NCBI RefSeq assembly: GCF_018263925.1
Contig: NZ_JAEVHF010000005.1
Coordinates: forward strand, 1 to 64,000
DNA length: 64,000 nt
Source of the DNA: Kistimonas asteriae
GTDB taxonomy: Bacteria > Pseudomonadota > Gammaproteobacteria > Pseudomonadales > Endozoicomonadaceae
Direction: 5' to 3'
Shown here: positions 34,840 to 44,029 of the stretch, piece after piece
How positions within the stretch are numbered: the stretch's first letter is position 1
Layout of the letters: every line of letters starts with the position of its first letter
Made by a program: the position numbers and the translations under genes
The notes under the pieces: model-generated
Seen by the model: only the letters and a program-made list of their open reading frames with translations
What the model was told of the DNA's origin: nothing
Databases searched by the model: none

Positions 34840-35339
34840 GCGAGCTGTATTGTAAATACCCATCAGGTTCCTCACACAGGCATTCAAGCTGCGTTGTACG
34901 ACTTGAACAGGGAACCACCCTACTTTGCCCTGCGCCCTACTCTTCCCCTGGATGCCTGTGTGATGCGCTTGTTTCCTGCCTATTTTGGAATGCTCCTAGC
35001 CTGACATTTTTAGCATTTCTTTAGCAGCATGTATTGGTAACTCTTCCTGTTATGCCAGCAATAAGACTTCACTCCTAAGCCTGTTGTCCTGATCTACAGG
35101 AATCTCGACGGGTAATACAAAGGATTGTCCACCATGGCTGATCATCGGTGCCGCCATATTAGAAGACCGCGGGGAACTAATCGTGCAAGGGCATGTCCAA
35201 TGTTAAACCACGACAGTTTCCATTATTTCGAGAGCCCCGATTGGCTCCTACGTCACGCTCTCCTGAGAAAGGCGCCCGAGAGGCAGTCGTTAGTCCATTA
35301 TCTGGGTTATAAAATGAAATCTTGAGGCAGAGTAACAAC
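34840..35339. other. Gap with an 11-bp inverted repeat
   Basis: About 500 bases. CACACAGGCAT (34873-34883) and its exact complement ATGCCTGTGTG (34952-34962) are 68 bases apart. They could form a long hairpin or be element ends. No coding sequence recognised. The ATG of the following gene has a weak ribosome site (TTGAGGCAGAGTAACAAC). Confidence 0.45.
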
Positions 35340-38300
35340 ATGGATGTCAGCGCTAGAGCGGGCTTTCCCGCAAGCCCTTCAGGCAATAGCAGCCCCGTTC
35401 AGAGCAGCGACCGGCAACTTGCCGATCAGCTGGTCAATGCAGCAGAAAAAGGGGATAGCCACAAGGTAATCCGCGCCGTTGCAGCCAATGGCTTAAACAT
35501 ACTGTCAACACACCATAGTGAAACAGGCAATACGGCGCTGCATGTCGCCATAAAAAACAGTCACGTTGAGGTGGTGGGCGCAATCACGGGCCTGCTTGTT
35601 AACCCTGACCCCAATCCATCGAGTTCTGTCAGCCTTCAAACACTTCTTGCACTACAAAACAATGAAAGCCAGTCACCGCTGGAAGTCGGCGATATCACGC
35701 CCGAAATCAAAACAGAGCTCTTAGCCGGTTTATCTGACCTGTGGCTCTTTTGCGGCCGCCATAACGGATACATGGTAATCCCTTATCAGCAGAAAGCTTG
35801 TGGCTGCAGGGTCTGTGAATTATGTGCGCAGACTCCCCAGACTGACTATGTGACCTGTACGAATTGTCCAAGATATCTGAGAAAAGATGACACATTCAAA
35901 GATACGGGCATGCTTAGGGAAGTGAAAAATCAGATCAAAAAATACCAGGTTCTGTTTGAAGGGGAAGGTATTCCAGCCTGCCCCGGTGACTGCCAAAGCA
36001 AGAGCCTGGCCTATCCACCGTTTGAATCCCAGTGCGGTCATGTTCTGTGCTACAACTGCGTATCGAGAGCCGAACAGACATGTCAGGCAACGATTGATGG
36101 CTCCGACAAGAAGTGTCAGCAACCTCTCAAAGCCATGCGTATGGATGAAGATGCTAGCAAGCTGTTCATTGGTCTTTTTTCCTCAAAAACCCAATACGAT
36201 GACGACTCTGTCATAGGACAGTCTATTCAGGAAGTAACTCACCGTCCGCGTACTCCAGCAGTGCAGAAGATTAAGGCGATACCATGGACCGATCCGTTCC
36301 AACATCTCCCTGAGGTCATAACCCATGTTATCAACGGCATCATCACAGAGACGTGCCGATGCTTCCCACATCGATACGCAGTACCAAAGAAAGACAGGAT
36401 TCTTAAAACATATTATTACGACGACCCGCTCAAAAACCTGAAAATCGAGGAACTGGAATACAGGCTGGAGTTTTCCCCTGACAGAATCAGAGAAAAGCTG
36501 GAGACGGCACGAACAAATGCCCGTACACAACAAGAAGCAGAACAAAAAGCGGCAGAGCAAAAAGCGGCAGAGCAACGCGTGATTGCACGCCCAACAGCTG
36601 ATGACGAACCGCTTACTCCGCCTGATGATGCTGAACAACAAGAAACATCAGGCAGTTCACTGGAATGCCTCCTCCGAGAATTGGATGCAAAGTTAGCAAC
36701 ATTGTCTGACTCAACCACTGGAGAGCTGGAGACTGAACGGGCCATTGCCCACGAACAGCAAGCAGAACAAGAAGCAACAGCGCAAGAGGTGGCTGAAATC
36801 CCGGCAGATAGTGATATCGAGATTATTTCTCTGCCTGATGAGCCGGTTCAACAGGAAGCCTCAGAGAGTTTGTTGGAATCCTTACTCCGAGAATTGGACG
36901 CAATGTCAGAAACGTTGCCAGGCCACACGACTGGAGAGGTGGAGACAGACCAGACAATTGCCCGCACACAACACGAAGCAGAACCAGAAGCAACCGTGCA
37001 AGACGTAGCGGAAAGCACAGTAGATAGTGATATCGAGATTATTTCGCAGTCTGATGAGTCTGCTCAACCGGAAGGATCTGACCGTTCGCTGGCATTACCT
37101 CCCCGAGCGCCCTTTGTAATGTCAGACAGGTTGAGTGTGAGAATCACAGCAATGCTGGAGGCTGCACCAACAGCAACCCACACACAACAAGCAGCAGAAC
37201 ACATACCGACAGAGCAACAAGTGACGGAACATCGCGTGACTGCCTACCCGTCAGATGATGAGGATATCGACATTCTTACTCTGCCTGATGAGTCTGCTCA
37301 GTGGGAGGCATCTGGCAGTTCGCTGGAATCAGGTCCCCCAGTGCCCTTTGCAATGCCAGATACAGAGCCTGACCCAACCACTGCAATACCGGAGTGTGCA
37401 GAGGCATTTACCCATACACAACAAGAAGCAACAGAACAACCAGCAACATCGCAACACGTGATTGCACAGCCGACAGGGGATGATGAAGGCACGCTTGCTC
37501 TGTCTTCTTATGATTTTGGTCAATGGTTAGCATCAAGCCGTTCGTGGGGAATGCGTCCCTCTATATCTTACGCAATGCCAGAAATACTGTCTGCCCCGTT
37601 CACAGCCCCGGAGACAGAACCGACCAACGCCCAGACACTACAACAAGCACACCACGATGCAACAGAACAGTATGAGATGGAACAGTCGGTAGAAGGCATC
37701 GAACGGCTTGTTCTGTCTGATGATGCGGATTCGCTGACATCATCAGGAAGTTCGTGGGGAATGCTCCCCTCTATATCTTACGCAATGCCTGAAACGCTGT
37801 CAGCCCCGTTCACAGCTGCGCCGGAGACTGAACCGCCCAATGCCCAGACACAACAACAAGCACACCACGACGCAACAGAGCAACATGAGATTGAGCAGTC
37901 AATAGATGACATCGAAACGCTTGCCCTGTCTGCTGATGATGATGCTTCACTGGCATCATCAGGGAGTTCGTGGGGAACACTCTCCCCTGAGTCGAACGCA
38001 ATCCTAGAAACGTTGCCTGACCCAATCACAGCAATGCTGGGAACTGCACCTGCAGTTACCCAGACACAACAAGAAGCGCCAGAGCAACACGTGATTGCAC
38101 AGCCGGCAGATGACACCGAACTACCAGCCCTGTCTGATGATTCTGATCCACTGGAAGCGATAGATAGTTGGCAGCCATTACTCCCCCCTGTGACTTGCGA
38201 GATGTCAGAAACATTGCCAGGCGTCAGCATTGCCTCTTCCATTGGATGGCGGCCAACCATGGAAGATGCCCACATTGTCACAGACTTCACCATTAAGGCC

Positions 38301-39005
38301 GGAGGGGAAGATGTACCGATTCAAATACTGGGGGTTTTCGATGGACATGGGACGAAGGCGGTAGCAGATCATGCCGCACAGTATATCGTCAAATTCCTCA
38401 CCAAATGGCTTGAATTGTACAATACGGAAGGCCTGACAGATGAAGGGATATGGAACGCCATCAAGATTGCCCTTGTTGACCTCAGCCGCAGCAGTCACTG
38501 TGCACTTGGCGGCAGCACCGCCTGTGTCGCCCTGATTATAAAGAACGACCTTTGGGTTTCTAACCTTGGCGATTCCCGCGCCATTTTGGTAAACCGTAAC
38601 GGGGAGGACATCCAGTTAAGCGAGGATGCCAAACCAGAGAATAAGATCTACAAGCATTCGATTAAAAAGCGAGGCGGTTTTGTTGAATTTAGCTTAGGTT
38701 GTCATCGGGTCAATGGCGAGCTTGCACCAGCACGGGCTTTGGCTGATCACCAGTTGGACGGTGCCGTAAGCTCCCGCGCCAAAATAACCCGGTACCCCCT
38801 GACCAGTTTTTCCGGTTGCCTTGTGCTGGCCTGTGACGGCGTGACCGATGTACTCACCACCAAAAATATCGGTGACATTACACGGGTAGCGCTGAGCGAG
38901 GATGATCCAACCGTTAACATTGCCGACAGGATAGCCAAAGAATCGCTTAGGAAGGGCACAACGGATAACGTATCCGCCGTCGTGGCTCCATTGGGGGGTG
39001 CCTGA
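35340..39005 (+). CDS. Ankyrin-RING-repeat-PP2C fusion protein (eukaryotic-like effector)
   Basis: A 1221-aa multidomain protein. Residues 25-110 form a short ankyrin-like region (LVNAAEKGDSHKVIRAV, GNTALHVAIKNSHVEVVGAI). At 138-262 lie two Cys/His-rich RING-like modules (CGRHNGYMVIPYQQKACGC then CELC...CTNC; and CPGDC...QCGHVLCYNC...KKCQQPL). A Glu/Gln/Ala-rich coil and diverged tandem repeats of roughly 80-100 residues fill about 390-950. The C-terminal 260 residues are a complete PP2C phosphatase: RPTMEDAH (970-977), VFDGHG (DGHG 1001-1004), LGGSTACVALI, SNLGDSRA, LVLACDGVTDVL and TTDNVSAVV. The metal-binding Asp residues of PP2C are all present, so activity is expected. A ubiquitin-ligase-like role for the RING part is inference. 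No signal peptide, as usual for effectors exported by specialised systems. Confidence 0.88.
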   Translation: MDVSARAGFPASPSGNSSPVQSSDRQLADQLVNAAEKGDSHKVIRAVAANGLNILSTHHSETGNTALHVAIKNSHVEVVGAITGLLVNPDPNPSSSVSLQTLLALQNNESQSPLEVGDITPEIKTELLAGLSDLWLFCGRHNGYMVIPYQQKACGCRVCELCAQTPQTDYVTCTNCPRYLRKDDTFKDTGMLREVKNQIKKYQVLFEGEGIPACPGDCQSKSLAYPPFESQCGHVLCYNCVSRAEQTCQATIDGSDKKCQQPLKAMRMDEDASKLFIGLFSSKTQYDDDSVIGQSIQEVTHRPRTPAVQKIKAIPWTDPFQHLPEVITHVINGIITETCRCFPHRYAVPKKDRILKTYYYDDPLKNLKIEELEYRLEFSPDRIREKLETARTNARTQQEAEQKAAEQKAAEQRVIARPTADDEPLTPPDDAEQQETSGSSLECLLRELDAKLATLSDSTTGELETERAIAHEQQAEQEATAQEVAEIPADSDIEIISLPDEPVQQEASESLLESLLRELDAMSETLPGHTTGEVETDQTIARTQHEAEPEATVQDVAESTVDSDIEIISQSDESAQPEGSDRSLALPPRAPFVMSDRLSVRITAMLEAAPTATHTQQAAEHIPTEQQVTEHRVTAYPSDDEDIDILTLPDESAQWEASGSSLESGPPVPFAMPDTEPDPTTAIPECAEAFTHTQQEATEQPATSQHVIAQPTGDDEGTLALSSYDFGQWLASSRSWGMRPSISYAMPEILSAPFTAPETEPTNAQTLQQAHHDATEQYEMEQSVEGIERLVLSDDADSLTSSGSSWGMLPSISYAMPETLSAPFTAAPETEPPNAQTQQQAHHDATEQHEIEQSIDDIETLALSADDDASLASSGSSWGTLSPESNAILETLPDPITAMLGTAPAVTQTQQEAPEQHVIAQPADDTELPALSDDSDPLEAIDSWQPLLPPVTCEMSETLPGVSIASSIGWRPTMEDAHIVTDFTIKAGGEDVPIQILGVFDGHGTKAVADHAAQYIVKFLTKWLELYNTEGLTDEGIWNAIKIALVDLSRSSHCALGGSTACVALIIKNDLWVSNLGDSRAILVNRNGEDIQLSEDAKPENKIYKHSIKKRGGFVEFSLGCHRVNGELAPARALADHQLDGAVSSRAKITRYPLTSFSGCLVLACDGVTDVLTTKNIGDITRVALSEDDPTVNIADRIAKESLRKGTTDNVSAVVAPLGGA

Positions 39006-39259
39006 TTAGCAGAATGATCAACCGTATTCGGGAACCTCACATGTAGTCCAATTCCAAAACCTGAACCTCAATCAACTCCCCCCTGTCTAGATCCGGCCGT
39101 AATAAGGCGTCGCTGAGTCTGCTTTAACGGGTACTGGTCAACGTAAGCAATATAAACAAAGAGATTGAATACCGTTAGCGTTATTAACAACATCAAAACT
39201 ATTTAGGCCTGATGGCGTCATAGTCTGACACTTTGGCAAGAAAGAAGACTGAGAAATTT

Positions 39260-39946
39260 ATGCGACCCTACTACCCCTATCCGCCCGGAAGTTCAACATC
39301 TCATCCAGCAGGTAACTACCCTCATCAATATTCTTATAATGCTGATTTTGATAGAGGCTTCTTAGCGGGTCATCGAGTAGGCTACAGGGACGGTCTGGAA
39401 GAGGGTATGCGACTTCTACAACAAGAAATACTACGAAGCCAATACCCATACCCATTGTCATTTCCGAATCAAGGCGGGGGGGGACATTTTCCAACAAGAG
39501 TGACCGCACCGGTACCATCGATGCCTACCCTGTCTACCGCTCCATCAATGTCTCATCCTATTGCGCCACCTATGATGTCAATGCCTCACAGTGATCCTTC
39601 ATTCAGCTTTCACAGTCCGTTTGTCAATTACGATTATCGGAGTGCGGCTACTGCAGCGTATCAGCCACAAGCATCAACGTCAGTAACAGCATCAGGGTAT
39701 CCTATTGGATCATCACTCTTATCAAGCACACAAACGGCCGTTGGAACTTCAGCACCTGCAGAACAATCATTAATAAGTCATCCGAACCAAGAATCAATCG
39801 CGCATCCATCAACCTCTCACGTTGAGGCGGAAGATAGGGTAAGCGATAGGGTTACACCAGAAGACGGCCGCCAATCCACTTCGTCAGCTCAATTAACTAA
39901 TGACGCTTCTGATTATGATGATGAAATAATAGATGTGGGAAGCTAG
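39260..39946 (+). CDS. Pro/Ser-rich unknown protein
   Basis: A 228-aa protein from the ATG at 39260 (MRPYYPYPPGSSTSHPAGNYPHQYSYN); a TTG at 39233 would add MARKKTEKF. Residues 30-60 form a possible helix (GFLAGHRVGYRDGLEEGMRLLQQEIL). The rest is Pro/Ser/Thr/Gln-rich low complexity, with an acidic end (DASDYDDEIIDVGS). The style matches the termini of the C2H2 and ETS-like proteins of this window. No family. Located 255 bases after the PP2C gene, same strand. Confidence 0.65.
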   Translation: MRPYYPYPPGSSTSHPAGNYPHQYSYNADFDRGFLAGHRVGYRDGLEEGMRLLQQEILRSQYPYPLSFPNQGGGGHFPTRVTAPVPSMPTLSTAPSMSHPIAPPMMSMPHSDPSFSFHSPFVNYDYRSAATAAYQPQASTSVTASGYPIGSSLLSSTQTAVGTSAPAEQSLISHPNQESIAHPSTSHVEAEDRVSDRVTPEDGRQSTSSAQLTNDASDYDDEIIDVGS

Positions 39947-40047
39947 GGAGGGTTGCGCTTTATCTTCGGCAACAGGGGAAAAGAACTAAAAATCACGGCT
40001 GCTTCATGCGCTCGCTTTACAGGGTTTGCACGTAGCGCAGTGAATTT

Positions 40048-41550
40048 TCAGTAGATGGAGCGCACGCCAGGTACACGATAACCTTTGGTTAACAGTGTCG
40101 TCTGTAAATCATCGGCCACAGAATCCCACTGCTCGATACTCCAACCCTGCATCAGGCTTTCATCCTTTATGCAGCTGAATAGACCTTCAACGGATAACGG
40201 TTTGGAGAGTATGGTCAGTTTTTTATTGATGCGCTCATCCTGAATAGTCCGTAGCACAACAAACTGCCTGCTATGCAGTTCATGCACAATCAGCGTGCCA
40301 TGCGCTAATGCTTTTTGGAGGATTAATGGGCCGCATATCTGCACGACCTCTTCCTGATAACTGAAACGTGGATGTCGCTCCGACCAGATTCTGTAGGCTT
40401 TTGAGAGATTGATTTCGTAAAACTTGTTTGGTCTTCTGTATACCCTGATAACCGCATCACCAAAAAGCTGTTTACCCCAATCCTCCATGCTATTGGCATC
40501 ACGGGGATCTGAAAACGCTTCGTCTGTTAACTGGCGCAATGCCTTCGGGCTTGCGTGACCGGTCAACCGGAAACGTTGCCGATGTTCACTTCTTTTGGTG
40601 TCAAACTGTTCTTGAAGTTCTTTGCATTTCGCCAACAGTCGTTTGGCGTGAGCTTCCGGATCATAGAGCTTGTCATTTCTCCCCCCCACATTTTCATCGT
40701 GCCCGGATTCAAAGAGGTTTTTGATCATAGGCATTTCCAGATGCCCTCGAGCCCTTGTGCAGGCATCCGTCAGCCGTTTACGGGGTATTGCAGGAGACCA
40801 GCCATAACGTTGGAATTTATGCTCAATGACGTCTTCTATGCATAGCTTCAGCTTGGTGAGATCATCATCATGCCGCTTTTTGGTGAGGTTATACCATGTG
40901 GCAACGATCGCACGTTCCAGCCTTTCGGCTTCCAGACTTTCTTCACGCTCAAGCTTGGTCACTTCTTCATGGTAAGTCGCCAGGGCATCTTCCAATTGCG
41001 TGATAACCGACTGATTGCTTCCTTCAATCTGAGCCTGGCTACTGAACCCCAGACCATGCTGCTTTTTGGGGCTGCCATCAGAATCAATCAGTTCCAGTAC
41101 GTTGCTGTGCTCACTAAGAACCTCATTGAAACCGACTTCCCCCGTGGGATAACGGCCTTCGGAATCATGCTCGGATACGGCTCGCAAGCCTTCCATGAGT
41201 ACCTGTTGTTCCCAGTTGTCAGGCAGGCTCGGGGTCATGGCCTTGAGAATGGGGTAGGCTGAAAATTGATCCCCTGGCGCTTTCGGATACAGCATCCGGA
41301 TAAGGATCTGGGCATGCTCATCTTTGAGTTTGCCTTTCCCTGCCTTGATCTGGCTTATGAACGGCTGACTGACGCCTGTAGCACTTGCCATTTCACTCAG
41401 GGTTCTGCCTTGCTGTTCATTCAGCGCTACCAGTTCCCTGGAATAAGGGTGCTTTGCGGGGCTCCCCTCCGGGAACAAAATCTTCTCTATATCAGCATCC
41501 AGCGTCTGCATCTTGTTTCTCATTGATTGTGAACTGCAGAATTCATTCAT
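40048..41550 (-). CDS. XRE-type HTH protein with coiled-coil and unknown C-terminal region
   Basis: A 500-aa protein from the ATG at 41550; ATGs at 41523 and 41511 are also possible. An HTH of the Cro/XRE type lies near residues 45-75 (GRTLSEMASATGVSQPFISQIKAGKGK). Charged helices that may coil (ALATYHEEVTKLEREESLEAERLERAIVATWYNLTKKR; AHAKRLLAKCKELQEQFDTKRSEHRQRF) and a C-terminal mixed domain follow. Known plasmid Rep or partition proteins are not matched with certainty. The upstream region carries several TTACTTATA motifs, possible binding sites for the protein itself. Confidence 0.68.
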   Translation of the reverse strand: MNEFCSSQSMRNKMQTLDADIEKILFPEGSPAKHPYSRELVALNEQQGRTLSEMASATGVSQPFISQIKAGKGKLKDEHAQILIRMLYPKAPGDQFSAYPILKAMTPSLPDNWEQQVLMEGLRAVSEHDSEGRYPTGEVGFNEVLSEHSNVLELIDSDGSPKKQHGLGFSSQAQIEGSNQSVITQLEDALATYHEEVTKLEREESLEAERLERAIVATWYNLTKKRHDDDLTKLKLCIEDVIEHKFQRYGWSPAIPRKRLTDACTRARGHLEMPMIKNLFESGHDENVGGRNDKLYDPEAHAKRLLAKCKELQEQFDTKRSEHRQRFRLTGHASPKALRQLTDEAFSDPRDANSMEDWGKQLFGDAVIRVYRRPNKFYEINLSKAYRIWSERHPRFSYQEEVVQICGPLILQKALAHGTLIVHELHSRQFVVLRTIQDERINKKLTILSKPLSVEGLFSCIKDESLMQGWSIEQWDSVADDLQTTLLTKGYRVPGVRSIY

Positions 41551-41580
41551 ACCGGCTTTTTCAGAATCGCAAAACAACTG

Positions 41581-41803
41581 TTTTACTTATAGTTTTCTTA
41601 TTGCTACTTCTTATCTAGCTGTTTTTATTAATATTAATTGAACATTCATTTTATGCAAATTCCAAACCCGGCAGCTTTTCGCGTATTCCCGGCTGTTAAT
41701 ACAGACAAAAATCAGGCTCAACGCTATGATTTGGTGAAAGCCGATTTAAAAACACCAGATAAACTTATAATTTACTTATGAAAGACCAATACTTTACTTA
41801 TAA
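41581..41803. promoter_or_regulatory. Repeated TTACTTATA motifs upstream of the XRE gene
   Basis: Four related copies: TTACTTATA (41583-41591), AACTTATAA (41762-41770), TTACTTATG (41772-41780) and TTACTTATA (41794-41802). They lie in a gene-free stretch of about 350 bases between the XRE gene and the rsuA-type gene, both minus strand. Autoregulatory operators are a plausible reading; iterons cannot be excluded. Confidence 0.45.
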
Positions 41804-41928
41804 TATTCTTTTTTAGCGCCTATTCTCTGCAATATGATCAACCGCATCCGGGGTTATCGCTTGGGTGACCGGTCTCAACGTTTACAAACTTCACTAGCCT
41901 TCCAAACCTGCCCCTATCCCTCAGGCAT

Positions 41929-42639
41929 TCAATGCATCTGATGTATCTGAGTCTCTTCCATGGTCAGCAACCGGCTCTTGCCCTGCTCAAGATCACCCAG
42001 GGCGATATGCCCCACAGAGACCCGGTGAAGCGCCACTACCTGATTTCGAAAAAAGCCAAACATGCGTTTCACCTGATGATACTTGCCTTCAATAATCGAA
42101 AGCCTGGCGGTGTAGCGGGAGAGAATCTCTAAACAGGCGGGCTGAGTGGTAATGTTTTCGTACGCGAAATAGATGCCTTCCCGAAAGACCGCAATATACT
42201 CATCCGTTAATGGCTTAGCCAATGTCACCTCATAGGTCTTGGCGAGCTTGGTCTCGGGTAAACTGACCTTGCGGGACCATGCACCATCGTTGGTCAATAG
42301 CACCAGCCCCGTGGTATTCAAATCCAGCCGACCCACAATGTGGAGTTCGTGCTTCTGAGGGTGCTGAATCATATCCAGCACGGTGGTGTGCTGAGTGTCT
42401 TTCGTGGCACTGACAACCCCTTTGGGTTTGTTCAGCATGAGATAGACGGGCTGTTTATCCTTTAAGCAGTGACCATCCAGTACGACATGGGTGAATTCAG
42501 TCACGGTCTGCTGAACGGAATGCGCCAGATGCCCATCTAACAGAATCCGTTTTTGCGCAACCAGATAACGGGTATCCGACATCGAAAAAGCACTGTGTTT
42601 ACTGATGAAGCGATCGAGTCGGTAGGTTTTGGATTTCAT
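41929..42639 (-). CDS. Pseudouridine synthase of the RsuA family
   Basis: A 236-aa protein. An S4-like RNA-binding N-terminus (YRLDRFISKHSAFSMSDTRYLVAQKRILLDGHL) is followed by the catalytic domain: PVYLMLNKPKGVVSATKD and the active-site motif GRLDLNTTGLVLLTNDG with the catalytic Asp, then SRKVSLPETKLAKTYEVTL and EGKYHQVKRMFGF. Size and layout fit RsuA, which makes pseudouridine 516 in 16S rRNA, but other members (RluE/F) share the motif, so the target is inferred. It borders the last cassette of the minus-strand array. Confidence 0.9.
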   Translation of the reverse strand: MKSKTYRLDRFISKHSAFSMSDTRYLVAQKRILLDGHLAHSVQQTVTEFTHVVLDGHCLKDKQPVYLMLNKPKGVVSATKDTQHTTVLDMIQHPQKHELHIVGRLDLNTTGLVLLTNDGAWSRKVSLPETKLAKTYEVTLAKPLTDEYIAVFREGIYFAYENITTQPACLEILSRYTARLSIIEGKYHQVKRMFGFFRNQVVALHRVSVGHIALGDLEQGKSRLLTMEETQIHQMH

Positions 42640-42775
42640 GGAATGATGATAATGCGATTTGGTGACAGGTCTTGATTATTGACTTACTAAAATTCAAAAA
42701 ACATAAGCCTTTGCTCACATTGACACATATTTGGAGACATAAAGGACAACTTATATTAGCGCAGTCACTAAGACA

Positions 42776-42825
42776 AACTAACGGCCACAAGATCTCATAA
42801 AAAAATGACTGAGGAAGAGTTAGCT
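42776..42825 (-). other. Weak attC at the end of the minus-strand array
   Basis: Read on the minus strand: AGCTAAC (42825-42819), a poorly paired core of about 35 bases, and GTTAGTT (42782-42776). It lies at the 3' end of the last cassette gene. The box sequences fit but the stem is weak. Confidence 0.4.
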
Positions 42826-43425
42826 CAACTTTGAATTTGAAGAATTTAAATCTTTAAAAAACATGAATAATACAGCAAGCAACTGAAACATAATTGATAA
42901 ATGTCGATAGAGTGATTCTTTACGTGAAAGCTCACTTAGCGAGTCAGTAATGCTGATCACTTTTTTGTTCCAGTCGTCGTATTTTTGGAGTGCATTAGCC
43001 ATCTTCATCTCATATAAAGCAAATAAACCATCAATATCTCCTGCATTATAAAGGGACGTAATATTAGCAACTAGCTCACTACTTGCTGCCTCGCGTGTCG
43101 CGGCGGCTTCAAGAGTTAAAACAGAATCCCCTAACAAACGAAGCACATTTCCTTGTTCGCTTGCAAGATATTTTTCTAGTTCACCAAACGCATCTAAGCC
43201 TCTGTAAAACTCAATATTAAGTAAAATTGAGATGATTCTCGAATTAGACAAATTTTGAATTGCTTCACTTTGATATTGAGCTGACATCTCAACATAATAA
43301 CGACTAGAGTCTTTTTCCACCTTGAGATCATCAATTTCACTTTGCATTTTTTGAGATAGGACCAGCATTACAATAGATAATGCCGTTAGAACAAAAACAA
43401 GAGAAAGGATTAGTTTATTGCGCAT
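42820..43425 (-). CDS. Membrane-anchored protein with two terminal helices (cassette gene)
   Basis: A 201-aa protein. N-terminal membrane helix (RNKLILSLVFVLTALSIVMLVLS), a mostly helical periplasmic middle (residues 28-170, with LEAAATREAASSELVANITSLYNAGDIDGLFALYEMKMANALQKYDDWNKK) and a second membrane helix near the C-terminus (LYRHLSIMFQLLAVLFMFF). The middle could be a four-helix sensor-like domain, but there is no HAMP or kinase part. Unknown family. Cassette context: attC 43438-43535 upstream. Confidence 0.7.
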   Translation of the reverse strand: MRNKLILSLVFVLTALSIVMLVLSQKMQSEIDDLKVEKDSSRYYVEMSAQYQSEAIQNLSNSRIISILLNIEFYRGLDAFGELEKYLASEQGNVLRLLGDSVLTLEAAATREAASSELVANITSLYNAGDIDGLFALYEMKMANALQKYDDWNKKVISITDSLSELSRKESLYRHLSIMFQLLAVLFMFFKDLNSSNSKLS

Positions 43426-43437
43426 ACATCCTCAAAG

Positions 43438-43535
43438 AGCTGACGCTTGCATTAGAGAATTTACCGAAAGCTTAGTGATTCTGTTGTCAACTAAAACGGG
43501 GGAAGTTCAAATCACTCTTAAATTTCTTGTTAGGA
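43438..43535 (-). other. attC site carrying an inserted hairpin-element half
   Basis: Minus strand: R'' TCCTAAC (43535-43529), arms AAGAAATTTAAGAG and CTCTAATGCAAG region, degenerate R' GTCAGCT (43444-43438). Its middle contains the TGAACTTCCCCCGTTTTAGT unit (43509-43490) also found at 9290 and 46263. Confidence 0.55.
43490..43509 (-). repeat. IS3-type end or mobile hairpin, copy 2 (half)
   Basis: TGAACTTCCCCCGTTTTAGT read on the minus strand, identical to the first 20 bases of the units at 9290 and 46263. Flanked here by GTGATT and AATCAC, which pair with each other. Confidence 0.65.
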
Positions 43536-44012
43536 ATCATGCTTAAATACTAGGTAATCTATGATGTTCACCTTGGAGCTTCCAGATTTATTCAACATCT
43601 TACCTACTAACTCAAGCTTCCCATGATCATCAGCTTCATCGATATGCAAAAGGGCTACAGCAACGTCCATACGCTTATCTGATATTGGAGTAAAGTTAAG
43701 TAGAACAAATTGGTTACTTACAGTGCCAGAAACTTTATAGTTTTCTTGTCGGTTCGAAACCTTATGATGATATGAACCTTCCACTTGATTTCCCCATTGC
43801 CTAAGTGACATTTGAGCTTCAATTTTGTACTTACTTTTATCTATGTCATGTGTCCAATCGCCGTCTACACGCACACCGTTGTACAGCTTATCTTTACCCC
43901 ATGGAATTACGACTTTCCGTACAAACTCTGAGAATCCAATAAATAACGCAGTGGCCATTAGACTGCTAACAATACCAATAACCAACGATATAAAATTACT
44001 ACTACTTTCCAT
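43530..44012 (-). CDS. Membrane-anchored protein of unknown function (cassette gene)
   Basis: A 160-aa protein from the ATG at 44012 (MESSSNFISLVIGIVSSLMATALFIGF), with AACAGG just upstream; the longer open frame runs through the attC and is rejected. One N-terminal membrane helix, then a soluble beta-rich domain (GVRVDGDWTHDIDKSKYKIEAQMSLRQWGNQVEGSYHHKVSNRQENYKVSGTVSNQFVLLNFTP), a pattern seen in small lipocalin-like SAVED/CBASS-neighbour or immunity-type cassette proteins. I cannot name the family. Confidence 0.7.
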   Translation of the reverse strand: MESSSNFISLVIGIVSSLMATALFIGFSEFVRKVVIPWGKDKLYNGVRVDGDWTHDIDKSKYKIEAQMSLRQWGNQVEGSYHHKVSNRQENYKVSGTVSNQFVLLNFTPISDKRMDVAVALLHIDEADDHGKLELVGKMLNKSGSSKVNIIDYLVFKHDS

Positions 44013-44029
44013 TTTAAACCTGTTTTGAT

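Noticed and set aside
36183..36641. Minus-strand frames inside the RING-PP2C gene
   Set aside because: They mirror the repetitive Glu/Gln codons of the real gene and show no domain.
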